A program made the translations under genes and the position numbers. This document shows, one piece after another, positions 53,172 to 61,997 of a DNA stretch of 64,000 bases. The notes below the pieces were generated by a model. The model saw only the letters and a program-made list of their open reading frames with translations, did no database searches and had not been told where the DNA came from. Position 1 is the first letter of the stretch, and each line of letters opens with the position of its first letter. The stretch lies in assembly GCA_036402115.1 (NCBI GenBank), contig DASWTM010000051.1, positions 1 through 64,000 of the forward strand, written 5' to 3'. This DNA is from Chryseosolibacter sp036402115. Its GTDB lineage: Bacteria > Bacteroidota > Bacteroidia > Cytophagales > Cyclobacteriaceae.

Positions 53172-55073
53172 ATGGCAGAAACACTCGAAAAAGGCACGAT
53201 TTCCATTCACACCGAGAACATATTCCCAATCATCAAAAAATTTCTCTACTCGGACCATGAAATCTTCCTGCGTGAACTCGTCTCGAACGCTGTGGACGCT
53301 ACTCAAAAATTAAAGAAGCTTGCCGGAATGGGCGAGTTCAATGGCGAGCTTGGAGATCTGAGGATTGAGGTTTCGTTCGATAAGGATAAAAAGACAATCA
53401 CCGTAAGCGATAAAGGTATCGGCATGACGGGTGAGGAAATTAAGAAATACATCAACCAGATTGCGTTCTCAGGGGCAACTGAGTTTGTTGAAAAATTCAA
53501 AGACAAAGCTGATGGTAAGGATATCATTGGAAAGTTCGGACTCGGATTCTACTCATCATTCATGGTGGCCGACACGGTAGAGATTGTTTCGCGCTCGTAT
53601 AAAGTGTCCGAGAATGAGGCCGCGCGCTGGGAATGTGATGGATCGACAGAGTTTGAGCTTTCACCGGCAACCAAAGCAACCCGAGGCACCGATATTATTC
53701 TTCACATCAATAAAGACTCAGAAGAATTTTTAGACGAGTGGAGACTGAAAGGAATTCTCGAGAAGTACTGTAAATTCCTTCCCGTTGAAATTAAGTTCGG
53801 AACGAAAGAAGAAAGCGTTGAAGACGGAGTTGACGCAGACGGCAAACCAAAATTCAAAACCGTCACAAAAGACAGGATCATTAACAATCCTTCCCCTCTT
53901 TGGACAAAATCACCGAGCGATCTGAAGGATGAAGATTATCTGAAGTTCTATAAAGAACTGTATCCGTTCGCGGAAGATCCGCTGTTCTGGATTCACCTCA
54001 ATGTTGACTATCCATTCAACCTTACGGGAATTCTGTACTTCCCTAAAGTGAAGAACGATTTCGAGGTAAATAAGAATAAAATTCAGCTCTATTCGCGTCA
54101 GGTGTTTATCACCGATGAAGTCAAAGACGTTGTTCCTGACTTTCTGATGCTCCTTCACGGTGTAATCGATTCTCCGGATATTCCGCTGAACGTGTCCAGA
54201 AGTTATCTGCAATCCGATTCCAGCGTGAAGAAGATCAGCCAGCACATCACGAAGAAAGTGGGCGACAAGCTTCAGGACCTTTTCAAGAAAGATCGCGCTG
54301 ACTTCGAGAAGAAATGGGACGACATCAGCATTTTCGTGAAGTATGGAATGATCAGCGATGAGAAATTCTACGATCGCGCAAAAGATTTCGCTTTGCTGAA
54401 AAATACGGACGACAAGTATTTCACCTTCACTGAATATAAGGACAAGGTGAAACCAAATCAGACCGATAAGGATAGCAACACGGTGTTCCTATACGCAACT
54501 GACAAAGGAAAGCAACACGGATTCATCGAAGCTGCGAAGAACAAAGCCTACGATGTGATTATACTTGACGGAATCCTCGACAGCCATTTCGTTAACACAT
54601 TGGAGCAGAAGCTCGAAAAAACTCAACTCAAGCGTGTTGACAGCGATACGCCTGAAAAACTCATCGACAAAGATGAAAAAATTGAGAGCGTGTTGAGCGA
54701 TGACGAAAAGCAGAAGGTCAAAACGGTCTTCGAAACGGCCATCAATAATAAGAGCATGATGGTTGGTGTCGAATCGATGTCTCCAGATGATCTTCCGGTT
54801 GTTATCACCATGAGCGAATTCATGCGTAGAATGAAAGACATGGCCAAAATGGGTGGCGGCCAGTTTGGATTCATGGGAGCCATGCCGGATCAATACAACG
54901 TATCGGTGAACGCGAACCATGCCCTCGTTCAGAAAATTCTAACAGCAGATTCAGAGGAGCGCAAGACAACCCTCGCAAAACAGGCTTATGACCTGGCATT
55001 GCTTTCGCAGAACATGCTGACCGGAGCAGACCTCACTAATTTTATTAAGCGGAGTGTCTCGTTGGTATCATAG
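53172..55073 (+). CDS. htpG: Molecular chaperone HtpG (Hsp90)
   Basis: A 633-aa bacterial Hsp90. The ATP site shows Glu35 and Asn39 in RELVSNAVDA, DKGIGM and GKFGLGFYSSF. The middle domain has the catalytic-loop arginine region NVSRSYLQ. The C-terminal dimerisation domain completes a full-length gene. No heat-shock operator of the CIRCE type was seen upstream. Confidence 0.97.
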   Translation: MAETLEKGTISIHTENIFPIIKKFLYSDHEIFLRELVSNAVDATQKLKKLAGMGEFNGELGDLRIEVSFDKDKKTITVSDKGIGMTGEEIKKYINQIAFSGATEFVEKFKDKADGKDIIGKFGLGFYSSFMVADTVEIVSRSYKVSENEAARWECDGSTEFELSPATKATRGTDIILHINKDSEEFLDEWRLKGILEKYCKFLPVEIKFGTKEESVEDGVDADGKPKFKTVTKDRIINNPSPLWTKSPSDLKDEDYLKFYKELYPFAEDPLFWIHLNVDYPFNLTGILYFPKVKNDFEVNKNKIQLYSRQVFITDEVKDVVPDFLMLLHGVIDSPDIPLNVSRSYLQSDSSVKKISQHITKKVGDKLQDLFKKDRADFEKKWDDISIFVKYGMISDEKFYDRAKDFALLKNTDDKYFTFTEYKDKVKPNQTDKDSNTVFLYATDKGKQHGFIEAAKNKAYDVIILDGILDSHFVNTLEQKLEKTQLKRVDSDTPEKLIDKDEKIESVLSDDEKQKVKTVFETAINNKSMMVGVESMSPDDLPVVITMSEFMRRMKDMAKMGGGQFGFMGAMPDQYNVSVNANHALVQKILTADSEERKTTLAKQAYDLALLSQNMLTGADLTNFIKRSVSLVS

Positions 55074-55091
55074 TGATATAGAGTGGAGATG

Positions 55092-55177
55092 AGTAGGCAG
55101 TAGGCAACATGCAGTAGGCAACATCAAAGCGACAAGTTTTCCTCGCCATGCCTACTGCCAATTGCCCAATGCCTACT
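55092..55177. repeat. Heptamer-word inverted element, locus 11
   Basis: The left arm (55092-55126) has five 7-bp words, three being AGTAGGC. The right arm (55150-55177) has four, two being GCCTACT. The arms are 23 bp apart, begin 18 bp after the htpG stop, and use the same words as locus 7 at 40266. Confidence 0.8.
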
Positions 55178-55230
55178 TTTCAAACAGGGCTTCATAATTT
55201 TTTTTAGTAATTTTCGTTTTTGCCTGTATC

Positions 55231-56067
55231 ATGTTTATGAAGTTCCGGTTTTTTCTAGCGGTCATGATTTCATCCTGTACACTTGCCGTTGCGCAGGAAC
55301 AGGAGCAGGAGGAGCAGCAGCCGGACGAGCGCTTCACCATCGATACTCCGGTAAGCCTCAACTTCGAGGAAGAGGAAGAAGTCGTAGAAAAGAAGAAAAA
55401 AAAGGTCAAGAAGAAGGTATTCTACGGCATCAAAACAAAGAAAGGCTTTACCCGCAAAGGATACGGTGATCGCGTGACGTATGAACTCTTTTACTTCCTG
55501 AAGAAAGGAGAAACTCCTAAGACCTTCGTTCGCGATGTATATTGGTTCGATTACACCAGAAAAGAAATACGGAGAACCAGTCCGGCAGGGTTCGATCCGA
55601 AAAAAGGCGTTTTGCTCCACGGGCCATATAAGCAGATCCAAAACAATGTTGTCCTGACGGAGGGTATTTACTACAAAGGAACACGGCATGGCCGCTGGCT
55701 CCATTACAATCGCGATAGCGTTCTGACGGACAAGGTCAAATATTTTCGCGGCTGGCCGAAAGAATCGGTCGTGAGTTATTACGATCCTGGCGAACGTAAA
55801 AAGATGAAAGAGATCACCCCCATCGAATATGGCGAGAAGGACGGTTTCTACTATCGCTTTTACGAAAATGGTCAGATGGCCGTGTCAGGCGAATACCGCT
55901 GGGATCAAAAAGTTGGCGACTGGACCGAATACTACCCCGGCAACAAACGAAAAAAAATAATCGCCTACCCAAAAGAACCCTTCGACAAGGAAAACAAGCC
56001 TTACGTGAAGGTGGAGTGGAATGATAAAGGGAAAGAAGTATATAGGAATAATAAGGTCAGTAGATAA
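55231..56067 (+). CDS. MORN/YwqK-type repeat protein (exported)
   Basis: This 278-aa protein has a signal peptide (about 1-22) and then an acidic, low-complexity linker rich in E, Q and K (about 24-70). Short repeats follow with the YYKGTRHGRW and FYENGQMAVSGEYRWDQKVG pattern of MORN-like/YwqK domains. Such repeats lie on the cell surface in Bacteroidota; their target is unknown. A second in-frame ATG two codons in is an equal start choice. A heptamer-word element lies just before it and an octamer one begins at its stop. Confidence 0.8.
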   Translation: MFMKFRFFLAVMISSCTLAVAQEQEQEEQQPDERFTIDTPVSLNFEEEEEVVEKKKKKVKKKVFYGIKTKKGFTRKGYGDRVTYELFYFLKKGETPKTFVRDVYWFDYTRKEIRRTSPAGFDPKKGVLLHGPYKQIQNNVVLTEGIYYKGTRHGRWLHYNRDSVLTDKVKYFRGWPKESVVSYYDPGERKKMKEITPIEYGEKDGFYYRFYENGQMAVSGEYRWDQKVGDWTEYYPGNKRKKIIAYPKEPFDKENKPYVKVEWNDKGKEVYRNNKVSR

Positions 56068-56202
56068 TTAGCCAATGTGCCAATTAGCTAATATGCCAAT
56101 GGAGAGAGTTTGCTAATGAGAAAATGCACATCTTCGACCAAAGGGAGAGACCTTTATCCAAAGCACTATAATTGGCTAATTGGCATATTTGCATATTAAT
56201 TA
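56066..56202. repeat. Octamer-word inverted element between convergent stops, locus 12
   Basis: The left arm (56066-56097) has four 8-bp words such as AATTAGCC and starts within the stop codon of the upstream gene. The right arm (56171-56202) has four such as ATTGGCTA and runs over the YraN stop. The arms are inverted and 73 bp apart. Confidence 0.8.
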
Positions 56203-56546
56203 ATCGCGTCCTCGAAATGCTCGATCACCGGCTCCTTCCCGAGTTTGACGGTGACGACATCAAACCGCACATTGCCTTGCCAGTCGATGGCGAAAATGTA
56301 ATTCTCTGCAGCGTTGAAAATCCGGTTGACCTGGAACTCCATCAGGAAATCTTCAGGCTGTCCATATTCTACCGAGGTTCGCGTTTTCACTTCAATGAAC
56401 AGAAGCCAGTTGTCTCGCTTAACGATGAGGTCAATTTCTGCATGACCAAAGCGATAATTTCGGGCAGCAATTTCGTATCCCTGCTTCACTAAAAACTCTG
56501 CAGCAAGATTCTCACCCCTACGCCCTATTTCTGTTTTATCGGTCAT
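56196..56546 (-). CDS. YraN/UPF0102 endonuclease-like protein
   Basis: A 116-aa protein of the UPF0102 family, which has a restriction-endonuclease-like fold. The PD-(D/E)xK-type residues are Glu37 and Asp39 in AEIDLIV, and Glu52 and Lys54 in IEVKTR. The GRRGENLAAEFL N-terminus is typical. A nucleic-acid repair role is assumed for the family. The stop codon lies inside the octamer repeat, and its start diverges from the isomerase gene. Confidence 0.9.
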   Translation of the reverse strand: MTDKTEIGRRGENLAAEFLVKQGYEIAARNYRFGHAEIDLIVKRDNWLLFIEVKTRTSVEYGQPEDFLMEFQVNRIFNAAENYIFAIDWQGNVRFDVVTVKLGKEPVIEHFEDAIN

Positions 56547-56557
56547 TCAAAAAATGA

Positions 56558-56565
56558 TACCTTTG
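56558..56565 (+). promoter_or_regulatory. Bacteroidota -7 box upstream of the isomerase gene
   Basis: TACCTTTG matches TAnnTTTG. A TTTTA run about 20 bp upstream may be the -33 region. It lies after the frame's first ATG (56554), which supports the ATG at 56584 as the true start. Confidence 0.55.
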
Positions 56566-56583
56566 AGATGGAATTTACAACTT

Positions 56584-57591
56584 ATGTCAGCGACTAAAAA
56601 ATATATTGAAGGATTCACCCGCCAGCTTCGTGACGCCTTGAGGATCGGGCAATCACTCGACCTGGTTCGGCCAGGAAGTGACATCCGCAATGTGGTGATC
56701 ACGGGGATGGGAGGTTCAGGGATCGGTGCCAACCTCGTGGAGTCGTTGACATTCGGAAGAATCCCAATTCCAATCACAGTCTGCAAAACGTACAACATAC
56801 CGCAGTTCGTGAGTCCGCATACGTTGTTTATTGCCAGTTCGTACTCAGGAAATACGGAAGAAACGATTGCTGCCCTTAATAAAGCCTTGCTGAAGAGAGC
56901 GCAGTGCATTGTGATCGCTTCTGGCGGAAAAATTTTGGACATCGCACGCGAGTACAACCTCTTCTATATTCAGCTTCCAACCGGATCAGATAGCCCACGC
57001 GCAATGTTGGGTTACAATATGATTGCATTCATGTCACTGCTGTATCATACGAACCTGATTGGTGCGGCTTTTATCAAGGAGACTGAAAATGCGATCGAAT
57101 ACCTTGATCGTGGCGAAAAGGGGATTCAGTCGGAAGCAGAACTCATCGCTAAGAAACTGAAGGGCAAACTTCCGATCATTTATTGTGATAACCGTCTGTT
57201 TGCGATGGCATTACGCTTCCAGCAGCAGCTGAATGAGAATGCAAAGCAACTGGCTCACGTCAACACGTTCCCGGAGATGAACCACAACGAACTCGTTGGC
57301 TGGCGCTTCCCGGAGAACTTAATGCCGATGCTTCAGGTTTTATACCTGTATTCAGATCACGATCACGAACGCGTTGAGAAGCGTATGGAGATCTGCCGCG
57401 ACATTTTTGAAAAGAAATCCAATCCCATCATTGATGTTGTGGGCGAAGGCGCATCGCTTCTCGAGCAGTATTATTACCTGATTCACCTGACGGACTGGAT
57501 CTCGTACTACCTCGCTAAGGAAAATGGCGTTGAACCGGATCCGATTGAATCGATTGTGTACCTGAAAAGCGAACTTGATAAACTAAGATAG
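56584..57591 (+). CDS. Bifunctional phosphoglucose/phosphomannose isomerase
   Basis: This protein of about 335 aa interconverts fructose 6-phosphate with glucose 6-phosphate and with mannose 6-phosphate. The SIS-domain pattern is seen in GMGGSGIGANLVESL and SSYSGNTEETI. The C-terminal bifunctional-isomerase domain has NHNELVGW with its catalytic Glu/His set. I chose the ATG at 56584 because a -7 box lies upstream of it and downstream of the longer alternative. Confidence 0.92.
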   Translation: MSATKKYIEGFTRQLRDALRIGQSLDLVRPGSDIRNVVITGMGGSGIGANLVESLTFGRIPIPITVCKTYNIPQFVSPHTLFIASSYSGNTEETIAALNKALLKRAQCIVIASGGKILDIAREYNLFYIQLPTGSDSPRAMLGYNMIAFMSLLYHTNLIGAAFIKETENAIEYLDRGEKGIQSEAELIAKKLKGKLPIIYCDNRLFAMALRFQQQLNENAKQLAHVNTFPEMNHNELVGWRFPENLMPMLQVLYLYSDHDHERVEKRMEICRDIFEKKSNPIIDVVGEGASLLEQYYYLIHLTDWISYYLAKENGVEPDPIESIVYLKSELDKLR

Positions 57592-57600
57592 ATCGTTTCG

Positions 57601-57614
57601 ACCTTTCGAAAGGT
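57601..57614. promoter_or_regulatory. 14-bp perfect palindrome before lipB
   Basis: ACCTTTC/GAAAGGT form a perfect dyad with no spacer, 6 bp before the lipB ATG. It could be a repressor site or a hairpin affecting translation. Confidence 0.35.
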
Positions 57615-57620
57615 TAACGA

Positions 57621-58337
57621 ATGAACGTAAAACTCAACACCAAGACAGAATTTATTGATCTCAATCTCATCGACTATAAAGCAGCCTGGGATTACCAGCT
57701 TCAACTTTTCGATAAGATTCTAAAAATAAAAGCTCAGAACCGTGAGCTTCCGGCTGACGATCAGCTCATCACCAACAATTACCTGATTTTTTGTGAGCAT
57801 CCCCATGTTTTCACGTTAGGGAAAAGTGGCGATGAGAATAATCTGCTTGTTAAGAAAGATCAACTTCATTCCATATCCGCAACGTATCATCAAACGAACC
57901 GTGGTGGTGATATCACCTATCATGGTCCCGGACAGATCGTAGGCTACCCTGTGATCGATATGGAAAACTTCTTCACGGACATCCATAAGTACATGCGATT
58001 CCTTGAAGAAGCTGTGATCCAGACGTTGAAAGAATACGGTGTCGAATCCGGAAGAATTCCCGGCCTCACCGGAGTGTGGATCGACATTGACGATGAAAAG
58101 AAAGCGCGGAAAATTTGTGCACTGGGCGTGAAGACTAGCCGATGGGTTACGATGCACGGCTTTGCCTTCAACGTAAACCCTGATCTGAAATACTTTGATT
58201 ACATCGTTCCGTGCGGGATCGATGACAAAGCAGTCACCTCACTTGAAAGAGAACTGGGAAGAAACGTTGACATTCGCGAAGTCGAGGGGATTCTACGAGA
58301 AAAAATTGTTGAACAATTTGGGATGGAACTGGTATGA
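57621..58337 (+). CDS. lipB: Octanoyltransferase (lipoate biosynthesis)
   Basis: A 238-aa enzyme that moves the octanoyl group from acyl carrier protein to lipoate-requiring proteins. The signature NRGGDITYHGPGQIVGYP is intact. The catalytic pair is Lys171 in ALGVKTSRW and Cys198 in IVPCGI. Its stop overlaps the next gene's ATG (ATGA), so the two are coupled. No lipA was seen in the window. Confidence 0.96.
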   Translation: MNVKLNTKTEFIDLNLIDYKAAWDYQLQLFDKILKIKAQNRELPADDQLITNNYLIFCEHPHVFTLGKSGDENNLLVKKDQLHSISATYHQTNRGGDITYHGPGQIVGYPVIDMENFFTDIHKYMRFLEEAVIQTLKEYGVESGRIPGLTGVWIDIDDEKKARKICALGVKTSRWVTMHGFAFNVNPDLKYFDYIVPCGIDDKAVTSLERELGRNVDIREVEGILREKIVEQFGMELV

Positions 58338-58738
58338 AAAAAGACATTGAAATTCCTGAAGTAAAAAATGTTACACTGGCCGTTGCGCGGAAGAAGAACC
58401 TCATTGACAAAGATGAATGGAAGGTGTACATCATAAACAATAACGATCACCCGATTGAAAATACACTGGTGGCAAGCAAAGGCTACGGTGAAAAGGATGG
58501 TGAGCAACAGAAGACTTCCACGTTGCGTCATTTCCTGGAAACGGTTCCCGCTAAGTCAACCATGTTGATCGAACCGATCGATCCCGCAGTGTTTCATCTT
58601 AACAATGAGTACTGGGTGAGCTATTATGTCGGGAACAAGATTCACGACAAGCGGTTTGTTTTTGTACCGGATACAATCTGTGAGGAGAACATCACCTTCA
58701 TAAAGGAACTGGAAATGGAAGGGGTACTTCATTCGTGA
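58334..58738 (+). CDS. Unknown protein coupled to lipB
   Basis: A 134-aa cytoplasmic-looking protein with no signal, membrane segment or cysteine motif. It contains IPEVKNVTLAV, strands such as EYWVSYYVGN and RFVFVPDTI, and a helical acidic C-terminus. It overlaps lipB by 4 bp and so is surely expressed with it. No family is recognised; a lipoate-related role is only suggested by coupling. Confidence 0.7.
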   Translation: MKKDIEIPEVKNVTLAVARKKNLIDKDEWKVYIINNNDHPIENTLVASKGYGEKDGEQQKTSTLRHFLETVPAKSTMLIEPIDPAVFHLNNEYWVSYYVGNKIHDKRFVFVPDTICEENITFIKELEMEGVLHS

Positions 58739-58829
58739 CACGTCTTGTCAAAACAATTTCTGAATTTGATTGTCTTGAGAAGACAAGTCCCTCAACAAAT
58801 CCGTACTTTAAACACAAATTTTCTTCGGA

Positions 58830-59546
58830 ATGATACCTGAGCTCCGCGATATACTTTTCGTAGACATCGAAACAGTAGCCAGCACTGATGATTACAACAG
58901 CATCGATGAACGTTTAAAAGCTCAGTGGGCGCGGAAGGCTGCGTTCTTCAAACGTCATCCTGAGCAAACGGATGAATCACTCTTTCACGACAGAGCTGGC
59001 ATCTATGCCGAGTTCGGAAAAATTGTGTGCATTTCCGTTGGAAAGTTTTTTGATCACGAGTCGGGTGAACTTGGATTGAAGACAAAAGTGTACGCAGGTC
59101 ATGATGAAAAAGTGTTGCTGAATGAATTCAAAACGTTGTTGGAGAAAATGGATTCATCGACTCTTCGGTTTTGCGCGCATAACGGAAAAGAGTTCGACTA
59201 TCCATACTTATGCAGACGCATGCTGATTCAAGGTATACCGCTGCCACCCGCGCTAAACCTGAGCGGGAAGAAACCGTGGGACGTTCAGCACCTCGACACG
59301 CTTGAGCTCTGGAAGTTCGGAGATGTGAAACATTATACTTCACTTGATTTACTGGCAACAATTTTCAATATTCCATCCAGTAAGAACAACATTGACGGAA
59401 GCCAGGTCAATTTTGTTTATCACAAAGAAAATGGCCTTGACCGCATCAGCGAATACTGCAGAGGTGATGTGGTCGTTCTGGCACAGTTATTTTTAAGATT
59501 AAAAGGCTATCCCCTCATCGCAGACGCGAATATCATAATCGCATAA
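58830..59546 (+). CDS. Predicted 3'-5' exonuclease (RNase H-like, DEDD)
   Basis: This 238-aa protein has the exonuclease core of family-B polymerases but no polymerase domain. ExoI is Asp12-Ile-Glu14 in LFVDIETVAS. ExoII lies around FCAHNGKEFDYPYL. ExoIII is EYCRGDVVVLAQL. All four acidic residues appear present. It would trim single-stranded DNA or RNA. It precedes the RNase R gene by 16 bp, forming a nuclease pair. Confidence 0.88.
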   Translation: MIPELRDILFVDIETVASTDDYNSIDERLKAQWARKAAFFKRHPEQTDESLFHDRAGIYAEFGKIVCISVGKFFDHESGELGLKTKVYAGHDEKVLLNEFKTLLEKMDSSTLRFCAHNGKEFDYPYLCRRMLIQGIPLPPALNLSGKKPWDVQHLDTLELWKFGDVKHYTSLDLLATIFNIPSSKNNIDGSQVNFVYHKENGLDRISEYCRGDVVVLAQLFLRLKGYPLIADANIIIA

Positions 59547-59562
59547 AATTAAATCCCCTTCT

Positions 59563-61824
59563 ATGGGAAAAAAGAAAAAAGAAGAACGCTCGAAAAGCAA
59601 AAAGAAAAAGACCAGAGACCAAGCCGGCAAAATCTACGCTCAGATCCTGAGTGTGCTCGATGAGCAGGCCGGAAAAGGCATCACGCTAAAGCAAATCATT
59701 AAGCGGCTTAGCCTCAAGAAAAAAGAAGACATCAAAAAAGCTGGTTACTTCCTGGACGACCTTGTCGAAGAAGGAAGAATCACCCAGCTTAGCAACGGAA
59801 GTTATATTGGAGCCGGAGGAAAAGCACGTTCGGGTGGTCATCGCTCCGGAGAAGAATTTCAGGGAGTTGTCGACCATGTTAACTCGCGTTTCGCGTATGT
59901 TAAAATTGGCGAAGACAAATCCGACATCTATGTTAAAACACAGGACCTCGGTTCAGCCGTTGACGGTGACACGGTGAAAGTTGCTATTTTCCCCACCCGT
60001 CATGGTGAACATCCGGAAGGGAAAGTGGTAGAGATCGTCAAGCGAAACCGGAACCGCTTTGTTGGGAAAATTGAAGTATCGAAAAATTTCGCGTTTGTCG
60101 TTGCTGACGCGCGAAAAATTCACACTGACTTCTTCGTTTATCCAGAGCACATCAATAATGCGAAGTCCGGTGATAAGGTGATCGTTGAAGTGACCTCGTG
60201 GGCTGACGATGATCGAAAACCTGAAGCAAAAGTCGTTGAAGTTTTAGGAAAGGCTGGAGAGAATGAAGCGGAGATCCACTCGATCATGGCGGAGTTTGAT
60301 CTTCCGTTTAAATTTCCTGAACAGGTTCAGCGCGAGTCTGAAAAGATTGAAGAAGGCATCACCGAAGAAGAGATCAAAAAGCGCAGAGATTTCCGCGATA
60401 TCACAACGTTTACGATTGACCCTGCAGACGCAAAAGATTTCGATGACGCGTTATCTTTTAAGCGACTTCCAAACGGCCGATATGAAATTGGTGTGCACAT
60501 CGCTGACGTAACGCATTATGTAAAGCCAAACACAGCATTAGAGACGGAAGCGTATGATCGCGCAACATCCGTCTATCTTGTCGACCGTACCATTCCAATG
60601 CTTCCGGAGCGATTGTCAAATGAGTTATGTTCGCTTCGTCCGAACGAAGACAAGCTGACATTCGCAGCCGTCTTTGAAATGGATGATCGTGGAAAGGTTT
60701 ACACCGAATGGTTTGGCCGTACCATCATTCACTCGGACAAGCGATTCACCTACGAGGAAGCTCAGGAAGTAATCGAAACCGGACTCGGTCCTTTTTCTGA
60801 GGAACTCATCATCCTGAATGATCTTGCAAAAAAAATTCGTAAGGAACGATTTCAGAAAGGTGCAGTTAACTTCGAGACCACCGAAGTGAAGTTCAAGCTT
60901 GACGAAAAAGGAAAGCCTCTTGCTGTCATTCCGAAAATCAGAAAAGACGCACACAAGCTGATCGAAGAGTTTATGCTTCTTGCGAACAAGCAGGTTGCAA
61001 CCTTCGCTTACAATTACAAAAAAGGGAAAGAGAAGAATACATTTGTTTATCGTACCCATGATCTGCCGGATGAAGAACGCGTGAAAGACTTCGCCATGTT
61101 TGCACGTCAGTTCGGTCACAAGATGCAGGTAGACGAAGGTTCGATCAGCAAGTCGCTGAACAACCTGATGGAGGAAATTGAGGGCAAGCCCGAGCAGAAC
61201 GTGCTCGAACAGCTTGCCATTCGCACGATGGCAAAAGCGAAGTATACGACTGAACCTAAAGGTCACTTCGGGCTGGCGTTTCCTCATTACTCGCACTTCA
61301 CCTCTCCGATCCGAAGGTATCCTGACATGATGGTTCATCGTCTGTTACAAATGTATCTGGACGACTCAAAGCCAGCGAACAAAACGGAATTTGAAGAACG
61401 AAGCATTCATTCCTCGGAAAGAGAAAAACGCGCGGCTGATGCTGAACGTGCTTCCATCAAATACAAGCAGGTCGAATACATGACCTATGCCGAGAAGAAG
61501 GTATACGAAGGATTGATTTCCGGTGTAACGGAATGGGGTATTTATGTCGAGATCATTGAAACAAAATGTGAGGGCATGATTCGCATGTCTGACCTGACTG
61601 ACGATTTCTATGAATACGATGAAAAGAAATACCGTATCATCGGCAGAAGGAATCGCAAGGTTTACACGCTAGGTGATCGGATTACGGTAAAAGTAAAGCG
61701 CACCGACATCGACAAACGTCTTATCGACCTGGTGCTTATCACTGAAAAGCCGGCAGCGGCAAAGGCTGAATCGAAAGTTGATGAGGACGATGACGATAAG
61801 TATAATGATGAGAAATTTGATTAA
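59563..61824 (+). CDS. rnr: Ribonuclease R
   Basis: A 753-aa 3'-5' exoribonuclease able to degrade structured RNA. The lysine-rich N-terminus and winged-helix-like segment (about 25-90) precede two cold-shock OB domains (about 95-240). The RNB catalytic domain has TIDPADAKDFDDALS near 285, and the S1 domain lies at about 640-725. The acidic, Asp/Glu/Lys-rich tail ends the protein. It forms an operon with the exonuclease gene. Its stop codon is the first part of a heptamer-word element. Confidence 0.95.
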   Translation: MGKKKKEERSKSKKKKTRDQAGKIYAQILSVLDEQAGKGITLKQIIKRLSLKKKEDIKKAGYFLDDLVEEGRITQLSNGSYIGAGGKARSGGHRSGEEFQGVVDHVNSRFAYVKIGEDKSDIYVKTQDLGSAVDGDTVKVAIFPTRHGEHPEGKVVEIVKRNRNRFVGKIEVSKNFAFVVADARKIHTDFFVYPEHINNAKSGDKVIVEVTSWADDDRKPEAKVVEVLGKAGENEAEIHSIMAEFDLPFKFPEQVQRESEKIEEGITEEEIKKRRDFRDITTFTIDPADAKDFDDALSFKRLPNGRYEIGVHIADVTHYVKPNTALETEAYDRATSVYLVDRTIPMLPERLSNELCSLRPNEDKLTFAAVFEMDDRGKVYTEWFGRTIIHSDKRFTYEEAQEVIETGLGPFSEELIILNDLAKKIRKERFQKGAVNFETTEVKFKLDEKGKPLAVIPKIRKDAHKLIEEFMLLANKQVATFAYNYKKGKEKNTFVYRTHDLPDEERVKDFAMFARQFGHKMQVDEGSISKSLNNLMEEIEGKPEQNVLEQLAIRTMAKAKYTTEPKGHFGLAFPHYSHFTSPIRRYPDMMVHRLLQMYLDDSKPANKTEFEERSIHSSEREKRAADAERASIKYKQVEYMTYAEKKVYEGLISGVTEWGIYVEIIETKCEGMIRMSDLTDDFYEYDEKKYRIIGRRNRKVYTLGDRITVKVKRTDIDKRLIDLVLITEKPAAAKAESKVDEDDDDKYNDEKFD

Positions 61825-61929
61825 GCTGCGAGCCTCGAGCTACGAGCTTCAAGCCTAGTTCGGTTTGACGTAAATCTATCAGCCAATGACTATGTGCTTG
61901 CAGCTTGTAGCCTGCAGCTTGAAGCCTTG
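61824..61929. repeat. Heptamer-word inverted element, locus 13
   Basis: The left arm (61824-61858) has five 7-bp words such as AGCCTCG and AGCTTCA, starting on the last base of the rnr stop. The right arm (61896-61929) has five such as GCTTGCA and GCTTGAA. The arms are inverted and 37 bp apart. Confidence 0.8.
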
Positions 61930-61997
61930 CCCCAGCTCAATAAAATTTCATAACAATTCCCGCCACTTTCGGTTATCCTCAATATCTTGAGCGCGAA

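Noticed and set aside
60625..61338. 237-codon frame antisense to rnr
   Set aside because: Covers the RNB catalytic region of rnr in the opposite sense and shows no motif.
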